Below are positions 16,593 to 24,915 of a DNA stretch of 64,000 nucleotides, in pieces. The position numbers and the translations under genes were made by a program. Position 1 is the first letter of the stretch. Every line of letters starts with the position of its first letter. Location of the stretch: positions 1 to 64,000 of the forward strand of contig JAFUIQ010000009.1 in assembly GCA_017468385.1 (NCBI GenBank), in the 5' to 3' direction. The stretch comes from Clostridia bacterium (GTDB lineage: Bacteria; Bacillota; Clostridia; Oscillospirales; CAG-272). The notes beneath the pieces were generated by a model. The model was not told the origin of the DNA. It searched no databases and worked only from the letters and a program-made list of their open reading frames with translations.

Positions 16593-17480
16593 CTACAGCA
16601 GAATCGGCGTCAGCGCCCGGTTGATGGCACCGCTCAGAAGCTCAGCCACGGAAGCGGCGATCACATCGCTTTCCTTGGGGGATACAATGAAATTGCGGTC
16701 GTTGTCCAGCACCCGGCACAATTCCTCCGACGGATCCTCGATGCCCGCCCGCTCCAGCGCGTCCCACACCAGCGTGGCGGAATCCACCACCGTGGGCACC
16801 CCCAAAGCGATCACGGGGATACCCATCTCCTTTTTTGTGATGGCGGTGCGGCAGTTGCCGATGCCCGATCCCGGGCGGATGCCCGTGTCGGAAATCTGCA
16901 CCGTGGCGGCCAGACGGGAGGTGGAGCGGGCCGCCAGCGCATCCACGGCAATGATGGCGTCTGCCTGGGCGGTGCGGGATGCCTCCGTGATCAGCGAGGC
17001 GGCCTCAAATCCCGTCTGCCCCAGAACGCCGGGGGAAAAAGCGGACACGCGGACGCATCCCAAAAGGGACAGAAGATGCCCCTCGTTTCGGGCATGATTG
17101 GTGACAGTTACCAGATCCGCGGTCCGCGGTCCGATGGAATCGGGGGTGATGAATCGGTTCCCCAGCCCCGCCACCAGAATGCCCGTGTTTTTGTCGGGGG
17201 TGTGCCCCAGCGCATTTTGCAGAAACAGCCGCAGAAGTTCCGCTGTTGCCCGGGCGGCCCGGGACATCTCTCCCCGATCAAAAAGCCAGATTTTCCCGCA
17301 GTGGAGCGTGGCGTACCGACCGGCACTCCGCCCGCTTTCTTTTTCCCCCGCGCCGGGGTGAATCTGCATTTCCTCCACGGGGATGCCGTGCTTTTTGTAC
17401 TCCCGCACATGGATTCCCTCCCCGCCCCGGGCGGGGGTGGATTCACAGGCCAGATCGGTTCGACGGATTTTCGGATTCAT
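16593..17480 (-). CDS. gpr: Spore germination protease GPR
   Basis: GPR degrades the small acid-soluble proteins that coat spore DNA, and is made as a zymogen in the forespore. The 295-residue protein begins RRTDLACES, has the VAGLGNRFITPDSIGPRTA segment, the HARNEG stretch, FSPGVLGQTGFEAA, the catalytic-aspartate region AIIAVDALAARS, and QISDTGIRPGSGIGN. It is a little shorter than the Bacillus protein (about 370), mainly in the C-terminal half. It leads spoIIP. I could not identify a convincing sigma-G promoter upstream. Confidence 0.95.
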   Translation of the reverse strand: MNPKIRRTDLACESTPARGGEGIHVREYKKHGIPVEEMQIHPGAGEKESGRSAGRYATLHCGKIWLFDRGEMSRAARATAELLRLFLQNALGHTPDKNTGILVAGLGNRFITPDSIGPRTADLVTVTNHARNEGHLLSLLGCVRVSAFSPGVLGQTGFEAASLITEASRTAQADAIIAVDALAARSTSRLAATVQISDTGIRPGSGIGNCRTAITKKEMGIPVIALGVPTVVDSATLVWDALERAGIEDPSEELCRVLDNDRNFIVSPKESDVIAASVAELLSGAINRALTPILL

Positions 17481-17643
17481 GGTGTACTGCCTACTTTCTC
17501 AGGATAGGGGTAAACACACCAAAATGACGAAGAATTTTGCGTTTTGGTGGATGAAATACGCCCGTTTACTGTTTAAAATGCCCAAAAACCCAAAAAATAA
17601 TTGTGCATCTGTCCGAAACTCGGAATTTGAGTGAAATAGGTCA

Positions 17644-17672
17644 TTGATTCTCGGCCGCAAAAGTGTTATAAT
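17644..17672 (+). promoter_or_regulatory. Promoter of the oligopeptide-binding lipoprotein gene
   Basis: TTGATT (17644-17649) and TATAAT (17667-17672) with a 17-base spacer. Directly after the -10, AAAACGAG (17673-17680) and CTCGTTTT (17688-17695) form an inverted repeat that would be the 5' end of the mRNA or an operator over the start site. The rest of 17481-17643 holds an A/T-rich spacer with a weak ACCAAAA/TTTTGGT inverted repeat at 17518-17548 and nothing else recognisable. Confidence 0.7.
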
Positions 17673-17747
17673 AAAACGAGTAATAGGCTCGTTTTGAAAA
17701 AAACGGGGCCGATCCGCTAATTACACGAGGAGGATGTTTCCACTACT

Positions 17748-19472
17748 ATGAAAAGAATGATATCTCTGATGCTCTGCGCCGTGATGCTGTTGGGCGTGCT
17801 TTCCGCGTGCACCACGCTGGAAGAGGGCGATAAGGGCATGGTGATCAATGTGTATATGGCCACCGAGCAGTTTGACTTTGATCCGGTTCGTCATTTCGAC
17901 GATGACGCTATGGTCAAGATCTATGATATGATCTACGAAGGCCTGACCGATCTGGACGAGAACGGCAAATGGAAAAAGGCTATGATGAAGGAGTACAAGA
18001 TCGTCGGCAACGATGAAGACGGCTACTCCATGCTCATCACCCTGAACAGCACTCGCTGGTCCGACGGCCGTACCGTGCAGGCAGCGGACTTCGTATACGC
18101 GTGGAAGCGCATCCTCACTGTGGATTGCCAGAGCGAGGCAGCGGCTCTTTTGTACGATATCAAGAACGCATACGAAGTAAAGCTGGGTGACGTTTCCATC
18201 GACGACGTGGGTATCGCCGCAGTAGATACATACGTAATCCAGGTGGATTTCGTCGGCGAGATCAATGTGGATAACTTCTTCCAGAAGCTGGCCAGCCCCG
18301 CGCTGGTTCCTCTGCGTGAGGATATCGTGGATCGGGATGAGCATTGGGCAAAGCAGACCGCTACTCTCGTGACCAACGGCCCCTTCGCCATCAAGGAACT
18401 GAATAAGGGCGAGTCCATGCGTATGGAGCGCTCCTCTTATTACTATCTGGATGCTGAGAAGGAAAATCAGGCGCTGGATACCTATGTTATCCCCTACAAG
18501 CTCCTGACCGACTACAAGTCGGAGGATCTGATCGCCGATTTCGAGGCAGGCAAGCTGCTGTATCTGGATGAGATTCCGCTGGCAGCCCGCGCCCAGTATA
18601 AGAATGAGGCAACGGTTACCGATATGCTGGCAACCCACTCCTACTACTTCAATACCAACAACGAGCTGTTCCAGGATGCCCGCGTGCGCCGCGCGCTCTC
18701 CATGGCTCTGGACAGAAACGAGATTGTAAACCTCATCACCTTCGCTAAGCCCGCTACCGGATTTGTTTCCGAAAAGGTATTCAATACCACCGCGAAGACC
18801 AGCTTCCGTGAGGCTGGCGAGGATCTGATCGCATCCACCGCCGATGTGGCCGGCGCCAAGGCACTTCTGCAGCAGGCAGGCGTGAAGGGCGGCTCCTTCA
18901 CCATCACCATTCGTCCCAACGAAGTGGACCGCGCTGTGGCTGAGTATGTACAGGGCGTGTGGAACTCCCTCGGCTTCAAGGTGACCATCGAAGAAGTAAA
19001 GCCCAAGAAGGTTCTCAACTACGATAAGGCTTACGAGGATGTGTTCAGCACCAAGTATGCTGCCGGCGATTTCGATGTTATTGCCATCGATGCACAGATG
19101 CTGTCCACCGATGCGTTTACCGCACTGGCTCCCTTTGCGGTTAAGTTCTCCGGCAACGGCGTGGATATGAACTCCGCCGATTACGACGAGTATACCCACA
19201 TCACCGGCTATTCCAGCGAAGCGTATGACGCGCTGATCGCATCCGCTTACGCGGAGACCGATGCTGCAGCCAAGGCCGCCATCCTTCACGACGCAGAGAA
19301 GCAGCTCATGGAAGATATGCCCATCGTTCCTCTGTTCTTCATGCAGGATGCATACCTGATCCACGACGATCTGTCCGGATACAAGACTTCCTACTTCGGT
19401 ACCCGCGACATCAAGCGCATGAAACTGAAGAATTACATCGAGTATCTGCCGAAGGAAGATGCTGAGGGCTGA
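17748..19472 (+). CDS. Peptide/oligopeptide ABC transporter substrate-binding lipoprotein (OppA family)
   Basis: The 574-residue protein has a lipoprotein signal with lipobox LSAC (Cys about residue 21), then an SBP_bac_5 fold: MIYEGLTDLDENG, TRWSDGRTVQAADFVYAWKR, the domain crossover DARVRRALSMALDRNEI and a late AEKQLMEDMPIVPLFF. It would capture peptides outside the membrane. No permease or ATPase genes lie next to it, so it is an orphan binding protein using a distant transporter or acting as a sensor. GAGGAGGA precedes the start and a terminator follows. Confidence 0.9.
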   Translation: MKRMISLMLCAVMLLGVLSACTTLEEGDKGMVINVYMATEQFDFDPVRHFDDDAMVKIYDMIYEGLTDLDENGKWKKAMMKEYKIVGNDEDGYSMLITLNSTRWSDGRTVQAADFVYAWKRILTVDCQSEAAALLYDIKNAYEVKLGDVSIDDVGIAAVDTYVIQVDFVGEINVDNFFQKLASPALVPLREDIVDRDEHWAKQTATLVTNGPFAIKELNKGESMRMERSSYYYLDAEKENQALDTYVIPYKLLTDYKSEDLIADFEAGKLLYLDEIPLAARAQYKNEATVTDMLATHSYYFNTNNELFQDARVRRALSMALDRNEIVNLITFAKPATGFVSEKVFNTTAKTSFREAGEDLIASTADVAGAKALLQQAGVKGGSFTITIRPNEVDRAVAEYVQGVWNSLGFKVTIEEVKPKKVLNYDKAYEDVFSTKYAAGDFDVIAIDAQMLSTDAFTALAPFAVKFSGNGVDMNSADYDEYTHITGYSSEAYDALIASAYAETDAAAKAAILHDAEKQLMEDMPIVPLFFMQDAYLIHDDLSGYKTSYFGTRDIKRMKLKNYIEYLPKEDAEG

Positions 19473-19491
19473 TTCCGTTTCTTGAATTTTT

Positions 19492-19522
19492 GAATCGGGA
19501 GGCGCATTGCCTCCCGATTTTC
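19492..19522 (+). terminator. Terminator after the OppA-like gene
   Basis: AATCGGGAGGC (19493-19503) pairs perfectly with GCCTCCCGATT (19509-19519), with TTTT partly within the stem end. Confidence 0.8.
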
Positions 19523-19553
19523 ATCGCTGTAGGGCGGTGGGAAGGAGCATACC

Positions 19554-20135
19554 ATGCCGGCACCCTTGCATGATAAAAATGAAATAAAGATTTTCACACT
19601 TTTTCTGCTGGATAAAATCGGCTATCCGCTGGATTACAATACCATCGCTTCCATCGTCGTGCAGGACGGGGTCGTCCGCTATTTTGATTTTGCGGATTGC
19701 TTTTTTCAGCTGCTCGATGCGGGACATATTTGCCGCGCGGACGCGGCAGATCCTCAGCTGACGTTGGATGGAACGGATGAGTCGGAGCAAGAGGCCCAGT
19801 ATGTGATTACCGAAACCGGCCGTCAGGTTGCCCAGGTTCTGGGAGAAAATCTGATGATCCGCGTGCGGGAGCAGGGGCTGCGCAGTGCCCTGCGCCATCT
19901 GTCCCTGCAGAAAATGGGTGCGGTGATTGACCAGACCTATGAGAGTGCCGGTGACGGGTATCTGTACCATTGCTCCATCAAGGATGGGAATGGCGAGGTT
20001 CTGTCCGTGAATGTCCGCCTGGACAATAAACGGCAGCTGGATCGGGTGCTGAAGAATTATGCGGATCGCCCGGAGGTCATTTATCGGGGCATTCTGGCCC
20101 TTCTCAGCGGCGACGTAAACTACATTTTTGAATAA
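19554..20135 (+). CDS. DUF4364 family protein, probable winged-helix regulator
   Basis: The 193-residue protein resembles the clostridial DUF4364 family: an N-terminal winged-helix-like segment (FTLFLLDKIGYPLDYNTIASIV, then a second helix FDFADCFFQLLDAGHI, then a wing ending YVITETGRQVAQVL) and a C-terminal ligand or dimerisation half with mixed alpha/beta content. It is likely a cytoplasmic transcription regulator; its targets are unknown. GGAAGGAG lies before the start. It stands between a terminator and a sigma-factor gene. Confidence 0.7.
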   Translation: MPAPLHDKNEIKIFTLFLLDKIGYPLDYNTIASIVVQDGVVRYFDFADCFFQLLDAGHICRADAADPQLTLDGTDESEQEAQYVITETGRQVAQVLGENLMIRVREQGLRSALRHLSLQKMGAVIDQTYESAGDGYLYHCSIKDGNGEVLSVNVRLDNKRQLDRVLKNYADRPEVIYRGILALLSGDVNYIFE

Positions 20136-20223
20136 TTCCATGCATTCGACAGCGTCCCAAATGACTCGACAAAAATATTTTTCACAAAATGTTCCAACTT
20201 CGAAAAATTTTTTTGGTTGACTA

Positions 20224-20251
20224 TTGACAAAATCATATTTCATGCTATAAT
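20224..20251 (+). promoter_or_regulatory. Promoter of the sigma-factor gene
   Basis: TTGACA (20224-20229) and TATAAT (20246-20251) with a 16-base spacer. An overlapping TTGACT at 20217-20222 is further away. The predicted 5' leader is only about 20-30 bases. Confidence 0.7.
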
Positions 20252-20276
20252 GTATTCATAAATCTGTAAAGAATTT

Positions 20277-20858
20277 GTGGTGGATTTCTTGCGGGAACAA
20301 CTGAGTGCCCTGCTGGAAGCGATCGTGCAGGGCGATCAGAATGCATTTAACCGTTTGAGTGAGATGTATGCCCCGCTGATCCGTTCCATGAGTGCCCGTT
20401 TCGTTGAGTCACTTTCGGCGCAAAACGATGCCGGTCTGATCGATGTACAGGATTTGGAGCAGGAGGCGCGTCTTGCGCTTTTTCGCGCCGTTCAGTCTTA
20501 TGATCGAAAACAGCGGAATGTGAGTTTCGGCCTGTATGCCAAAATTTGCATCCGGAACGCGCTCATTTCCCAGTGGAGAAAGGCGAAAACTGCCCACGCA
20601 AGGAAGGCCAAGGCAGAACGTCGGGAGATCCGCGAAAGCGATGATTCCGTTCGGTCGTTTTTCTCGGAAGAGGATGATGGCCAGCTCCGGAGTAAGATCC
20701 GAGAGGTGCTCTCCCCTTACGAAAACACCATATTCGAGCAGTATATAAGTGGCAGGTCCGTTGGGAGTATTGCTGTCAGTGTTGGTCGGTCGGAGAAATC
20801 CGTCAGCAATGCTGTGTACAGGGTCCGTGTTAAGATCAGAGGCTTGCTGAAACCATAA
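20277..20858 (+). CDS. RNA polymerase sigma-70 family factor, SigH-like
   Basis: The 193-residue protein has sigma region 2 (DLEQEARLALFRAVQSYD then FGLYAKICIRNALISQWRK) and a C-terminal region 4 helix-turn-helix (IAVSVGRSEKSVSNAVYRVRVKIRGLL), with a short basic linker. Size and the region 2 wording resemble SigH, the early-sporulation and stress sigma factor, rather than ECF sigma factors, but the exact class is inferred. The start is uncertain: GTG at 20277 has no clear ribosome site, while TTG at 20289 has GGTGGA seven bases upstream. Confidence 0.82.
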   Translation: MVDFLREQLSALLEAIVQGDQNAFNRLSEMYAPLIRSMSARFVESLSAQNDAGLIDVQDLEQEARLALFRAVQSYDRKQRNVSFGLYAKICIRNALISQWRKAKTAHARKAKAERREIRESDDSVRSFFSEEDDGQLRSKIREVLSPYENTIFEQYISGRSVGSIAVSVGRSEKSVSNAVYRVRVKIRGLLKP

Positions 20859-20886
20859 TCATGATATTATAATGCCCCAGGCATTT
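20844..20886 (+). promoter_or_regulatory. Promoter and small hairpin before the zinc-ribbon gene
   Basis: TTGCTG (20844-20849), 18 bases, TATAAT (20868-20873) lies in the end of the sigma gene. Overlapping it, AATGCC/GGCATT (20871-20876 with 20880-20885) followed by TTTTT could terminate the sigma transcript. Downstream, GACGG/CCGTC forms a hairpin at about 20936-20953 in the leader. Confidence 0.45.
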
Positions 20887-20996
20887 TTAATAGGTAAGCC
20901 CGTATAGCTTAACACAGAGCGTTGGATTCAAAGGTGACGGTTGAAGTCCGTCGAGGGCAAAATTTTTTATCCATATATTTAAGCGAGGTTATTGAA

Positions 20997-21275
20997 ATGT
21001 ACCAGGACAAGACACTGACGTGCAAAGAGTGCGGCAACGAGTTCGTATTCACCGCAGGTGAGCAGGAATTCTACGCAGAGAAGGGTTTCCAGAACGAGCC
21101 CCAGAGATGCAAGGCATGCCGTGACGCACGCAAGAACGCAAGCAAGACTCAGCGTGAGATGTTCACCACCGTTTGCGCTAGATGCGGTAAGGAAGCAAAA
21201 GTTCCTTTCCAGCCCACCAGCGACAGACCCGTATACTGCAGCGAGTGCTTCGCAGCAATCAAAGAACAGCAGTAA
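20997..21275 (+). CDS. Double zinc-ribbon protein (zf-trcl type)
   Basis: The 92-residue protein has four CxxC pairs: CKEC near residue 9, CKAC near 42, CARC near 63 and CSEC near 81. The first ribbon has the wording TCKECGNEFVFTAGEQEF...GF.NEPQRC of the probable zinc-ribbon family PF13451. The function of the family is unknown; nucleic-acid or protein contact is likely. The start at 20997 follows GCGAGG; upstream in-frame codons from 20922 are leader. The codon choice is strongly biased to frequent codons, suggesting high expression. A terminator follows. Confidence 0.85.
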   Translation: MYQDKTLTCKECGNEFVFTAGEQEFYAEKGFQNEPQRCKACRDARKNASKTQREMFTTVCARCGKEAKVPFQPTSDRPVYCSECFAAIKEQQ

Positions 21276-21302
21276 TTTCTTTGTACGCGTAGTATAAATA
21301 AC

Positions 21303-21338
21303 AGAAGGTGCGACTTTGGCCGCATCTTCTTTATTTTT
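21303..21338 (+). terminator. Terminator after the zinc-ribbon gene
   Basis: AGAAGGTGCG (21303-21312) pairs with CGCATCTTCT (21321-21330, one G-U) and is followed by TTATTTTTT. Confidence 0.75.
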
Positions 21339-21392
21339 TGCCAGAAAATCGGGAAATTCCCTGCGAAATCCAGATAAAAATCAGAAATAATC

Positions 21393-21473
21393 TGTACAAA
21401 ACAATAATTTTGTGATATAATGGGCATAACCATAAGTGGCTTTCGGCGTAAAAGCTCTGCTTTTTTCGCCGAA
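21393..21473 (+). promoter_or_regulatory. rlmB promoter and strong leader hairpin
   Basis: TGTACA (21393-21398), 17 bases, TATAAT (21416-21421). About 20 bases after the -10, TTCGGCG (21442-21448) pairs with CGCCGAA (21467-21473), with an inner AAAAGC/GCTTTT stem, giving about 13 paired bases. No T-run follows, so it is more likely an mRNA-stability or regulatory element than a terminator. Confidence 0.6.
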
Positions 21474-21512
21474 TCCGTACATAATTACAGTGAGAGATCG
21501 CGAAATATATCT

Positions 21513-22385
21513 ATGGATAACTATTCAAATAAAAAATTCAATAACAGCAAAAAATCGCCCCGCGGTACCGGCCACCGCCCCGGATACGGTGCGAAACCGG
21601 ATCGCCGCCCCGGTGGGGATCGGCGTGCCGGTGGGGATATGCCTGCCGTGGCCCCGGAAAATATCGTCTCCGGACGCAATTCTGTGCGGGAACTTCTGAA
21701 ATCCGGCCGTTCGGTGGACAAAATCTTTGTTCGCACGGGGGATCGGGAAGGATCCATCACGGTCATCGTGGCCGAGGCCATCCGCATGGGCATTCCCGTC
21801 ATCGAAGTGGATGGCTCCAAGCTGGATGCCATGACCTGCGGTGCTCATCATCAGGGCGTTGCCGCTATGGCCGCGGAAAAACAGTACGTGGATCTGGAAA
21901 CCATCGTGAATATCGCTCATGAGCGGGGCGAGAAGCCTCTGGTTGTCGTTTGTGACGGCATCGAGGATCCTCATAACCTGGGTGCGGTGATCCGCTGTGC
22001 GGAGTGCGCCGGTGCCCACGGCATCGTTCTTCCCAAGCGCCACGCAGTGGGCCTGACTCCCGTGGTCACGTCCGCGTCGGCGGGTGCTTTGGAGCATATG
22101 GCTGTGGCCAAAGTGCAGAATATCGCCGCCGCCGTGGAAAAATTGAAGGAACTGGGCCTTTGGATCTTTACCGCCGAAGCCGGAGGAACGCCGTACTACG
22201 AAACGGATTGGAACTGCGGCGTGGCCGTTGTTATGGGCAGCGAAGGGCAGGGCGTCAGCCGCCTGGTTCGCGAAAAGAGTGATTTCATTGTCTCTATTCC
22301 CATGTACGGGAAAGTCAATTCGCTGAATGTATCCACCGCCGCGTCGGTGATTCTCTGTCATGCTGCACGGATGCAGCGCACCTAA
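21513..22385 (+). CDS. rlmB: 23S rRNA (guanosine-2'-O)-methyltransferase, TrmH/RlmB family
   Basis: The 290-residue SPOUT enzyme has the substrate-binding N-terminal domain (ISGRNSVRELL-like start at about residue 55) and the three knot motifs NLGAVIRCAECAGAHGIVLP, VVMGSEGQGVSRLV and IPMYGKVNSLNVSTAASVI. It methylates a ribose in 23S rRNA (position 2251 in E. coli) or a related site. An extra N-terminal tail of about 50 residues is rich in Asn, Lys, Arg and Gly and is probably disordered and RNA-binding. The start at 21513 lacks a strong ribosome site. The next gene follows after 20 bases. Confidence 0.88.
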   Translation: MDNYSNKKFNNSKKSPRGTGHRPGYGAKPDRRPGGDRRAGGDMPAVAPENIVSGRNSVRELLKSGRSVDKIFVRTGDREGSITVIVAEAIRMGIPVIEVDGSKLDAMTCGAHHQGVAAMAAEKQYVDLETIVNIAHERGEKPLVVVCDGIEDPHNLGAVIRCAECAGAHGIVLPKRHAVGLTPVVTSASAGALEHMAVAKVQNIAAAVEKLKELGLWIFTAEAGGTPYYETDWNCGVAVVMGSEGQGVSRLVREKSDFIVSIPMYGKVNSLNVSTAASVILCHAARMQRT

Positions 22386-22405
22386 AAACTTTGATGAATG
22401 GATGA

Positions 22406-24865
22406 ATGATTATGAGTGAAAAATTCAGATCCGCATCGAACGAACCGGGCAGCATCGCGTCTGCCGGTTCCTTAAAGGACAAAATGCGCGGAACAGAATC
22501 CGGCGCGAAAGCGGCACCGGCCAATACGCAGTCCGCACCGGATCCCAGTGTGAATGGAGATCTGGATATCCAGGAGCTTCTGAAGAAGTATCTTCCCGAA
22601 TTTGCCGATGAAAAAGAGGCAGAGCCGGCCATGGCGGAGGACATTCTCCCTGAGGAGGATGTTTTGACAGAGGTAGAACTTCCCCGGGAACCCGTGGAGG
22701 AGATCCCTCAGCCCCGGTTCCATATCCTTGATGAGGAAGAGCAGCCGGAGGAAAAGGCCAAGGGCGGATTTTTCTCCCGCCTGCGCGCTTCGGTTTCCCC
22801 CAAGGCGGAGGAGCCGGAAATGGTCGTTCCGGATATCTCCCTGTATGATGAAATCTCCGCTGAAACCGGCGAGGATACGGTGATTCCGGAGGAGATGCCG
22901 GAAATGCCTGAGCCGGAAATGGAAACTCCCGTTTCCGAAACGGAGGAAATCGCGGAAGAAACGGAAGAAGTCCCGGAGGATGTATCGGAAGATGCACCGC
23001 TTGAGATGGACGAAATGGATCGGAATCTGCTGATGGGCCTGGGCCTGGAAGATCAGTTGGATAAATCCGCCGGCCGCGGAACCGCCGATATGATGGCCGC
23101 ACAGAACGACGAGGACATCCGCCGTATGGAGGAAGAACAGCGCCGTGCCGCCGAGTATGAGTATACGGAACGCGCCCAGACTCCCCAGATCGCCGAGGCG
23201 TACAAGTACGCCTTCCGCTCCACCAAAATCAAGTTGATCATCGGTCTGTTTTTGACCGCGATTCTCTTCCTGTATGAGAATATATCCCTGTTCGGCGTGC
23301 AGTTTGCCGGTGCATTGGATCCCGCTGTATATCCCGTAGTGTACATCATGATGAGCTTGCAGATCATGCTGCTGGTGTGCGCGGTGGCCTATGAGCAGAT
23401 TTTCGCCGGCTTCCGCAATCTCTTTACCGGACGTCCCACGCCGGAAAGCGTTACCGCGGTGCTTGCCGTGTTCGGTACGGTGTATTCCTTCTACGCCGCC
23501 ATCGTTTCCACCCAGGGCGTAGAGCCGGTTATGTACAACTTCGCTGTGGCCATGTGTGCGCTGATGACTCTCGTCTTTGCGTACTTCAACACCAAGCGGG
23601 AAATTTTCAGCTTCAATGTGGTTTCTTCCAAGAAGCCCAAGTATATTTTCCACCGCATTTCTGCGGAGGACGGTGCTCCCGAAAGCGAAGCCTTCGGTGC
23701 TACGGATGAGGACAGCCCCGACGTTCTGCAGATCCGCAAGACCGGATTTGTGGACGGCTACTTTGAGAGAACCTCCTCCATCCTGCACTCCACCCGGGTG
23801 TATGTGGCGGCTATGCTGACGTTGGTCATCGTGGCATCCGTACTGCTCGCTGTGCTGGGATTCATCGGCGGCAAGAGCGCCTATGAGGCCGTGTCTCTGG
23901 CGTACATCGCTGTGCTGGCCGCTGTGCCCATGTCCATGTTCTTTACATACAGCTATCCTTTCTATAAAGCCAACAAGGAAGCGTACGAAAACGACAGCAC
24001 CATCGTGGGTGAGGCTTCGCTGGAGGAATACTCCGGCTCGTCCATCATCTCCTTTGATGACAACAACGTGTTCCCCTCCTACGGCGTGAAGGTGCAGAAC
24101 ATCAAAATCTACAACAACAACCGGATCGATCGCGTGCTGTACGCCGCGACCAGCGCGTTCTCCGCGGCCGGCGGTCCTTTGCGGGATGTGTTTGAAATTG
24201 CCACCATGGAAATGGGACACTCCGAGGATGTGACCATCGATGCCGCCGGTGTGGGCTATCTGGAATGCACCGTGGACGGACGCAAGTATACCTTTGGCCG
24301 GTACGATGTGCTTACCGAGCTGGGCATGGATCTGCCTGAGGAAAGCATGGAAGAGGATTCCTACATCGAGGGCGATCTCAGCATCATGTATATGCTGCGC
24401 GAGGGCGATCTGATCGCGAAGATGTTCATCAAGTATGTGATGGATGCGGACTTCGAGTTCATTCTGCGTCAGTTCACCCAGAACGGCGCCTGCGTATGCG
24501 TTAAGACCTACGACCCCAACATCGATGAGGCCATGATCTTCTCCAAGATCCACGGCAAGAAGTATCCGCTGAAGGTCATCAAGAATTACCAGGATACGGC
24601 GGTTACCGAGCGTATCGAAAGCGGTATCGTCACCCGCGGCACCACCAAATCGCTTCTGCAGGTGGTTTCCTTCTGCGATATGGTGCTCAGCGTGAAGCGG
24701 ACCAATATGGTCATCAGCATCGCGTCTGCCCTGGTGAGCCTGGTCATTCTGTTTGTGATTTCCCTGTCGGACAATCTGGGAGCCATCGGATCCTGGCTGA
24801 TCGTACTGAATCAGCTTTTCTGGATGATTCCCGCCATGCTGACAACCAAACTGTATATCCGATAA
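22406..24865 (+). CDS. P-type ATPase-like membrane protein without catalytic motifs
   Basis: The 819-residue protein starts with an acidic, low-complexity cytoplasmic region (about 1-265). Eight hydrophobic helices follow in the P1B-ATPase pattern: six (about 276-525) before, and two (about 765-815) after, a cytoplasmic domain. Helix six and what follows (AAVPMSMFFTYSYPFYKA, then STIVGEASLEEYSGSSIISF) align with the ion-binding helix and the lead-in to the phosphorylation site. The site itself, normally DKTGT, reads D551-D-N-N-V. GVGYLECTVDGRKYTFGRYD matches the nucleotide-domain segment. The TGES, TGD and GDGxND motifs are absent. The start may be the ATG at 22412. It is cotranscribed with rlmB. 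Family placement is my inference; catalytic ion pumping is very unlikely. Confidence 0.75.
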   Translation: MIMSEKFRSASNEPGSIASAGSLKDKMRGTESGAKAAPANTQSAPDPSVNGDLDIQELLKKYLPEFADEKEAEPAMAEDILPEEDVLTEVELPREPVEEIPQPRFHILDEEEQPEEKAKGGFFSRLRASVSPKAEEPEMVVPDISLYDEISAETGEDTVIPEEMPEMPEPEMETPVSETEEIAEETEEVPEDVSEDAPLEMDEMDRNLLMGLGLEDQLDKSAGRGTADMMAAQNDEDIRRMEEEQRRAAEYEYTERAQTPQIAEAYKYAFRSTKIKLIIGLFLTAILFLYENISLFGVQFAGALDPAVYPVVYIMMSLQIMLLVCAVAYEQIFAGFRNLFTGRPTPESVTAVLAVFGTVYSFYAAIVSTQGVEPVMYNFAVAMCALMTLVFAYFNTKREIFSFNVVSSKKPKYIFHRISAEDGAPESEAFGATDEDSPDVLQIRKTGFVDGYFERTSSILHSTRVYVAAMLTLVIVASVLLAVLGFIGGKSAYEAVSLAYIAVLAAVPMSMFFTYSYPFYKANKEAYENDSTIVGEASLEEYSGSSIISFDDNNVFPSYGVKVQNIKIYNNNRIDRVLYAATSAFSAAGGPLRDVFEIATMEMGHSEDVTIDAAGVGYLECTVDGRKYTFGRYDVLTELGMDLPEESMEEDSYIEGDLSIMYMLREGDLIAKMFIKYVMDADFEFILRQFTQNGACVCVKTYDPNIDEAMIFSKIHGKKYPLKVIKNYQDTAVTERIESGIVTRGTTKSLLQVVSFCDMVLSVKRTNMVISIASALVSLVILFVISLSDNLGAIGSWLIVLNQLFWMIPAMLTTKLYIR

Positions 24866-24871
24866 AATAAG

Positions 24872-24902
24872 GAAAGGGGAGGGTTCATTCCTCCCCTTTT
24901 CT
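24872..24902 (+). terminator. Terminator after the P-type ATPase-like gene
   Basis: AAAGGGGAGG (24873-24882) pairs with CCTCCCCTTTT (24890-24900). Confidence 0.8.
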
Positions 24903-24915
24903 ACAGGAGTTTGCT

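Noticed and set aside
17481..17643. Sigma-G promoter for gpr
   Set aside because: GCATT and CGTATTT on the minus strand match the sigma-F/G consensus only loosely and spacing is uncertain, so I did not list it.
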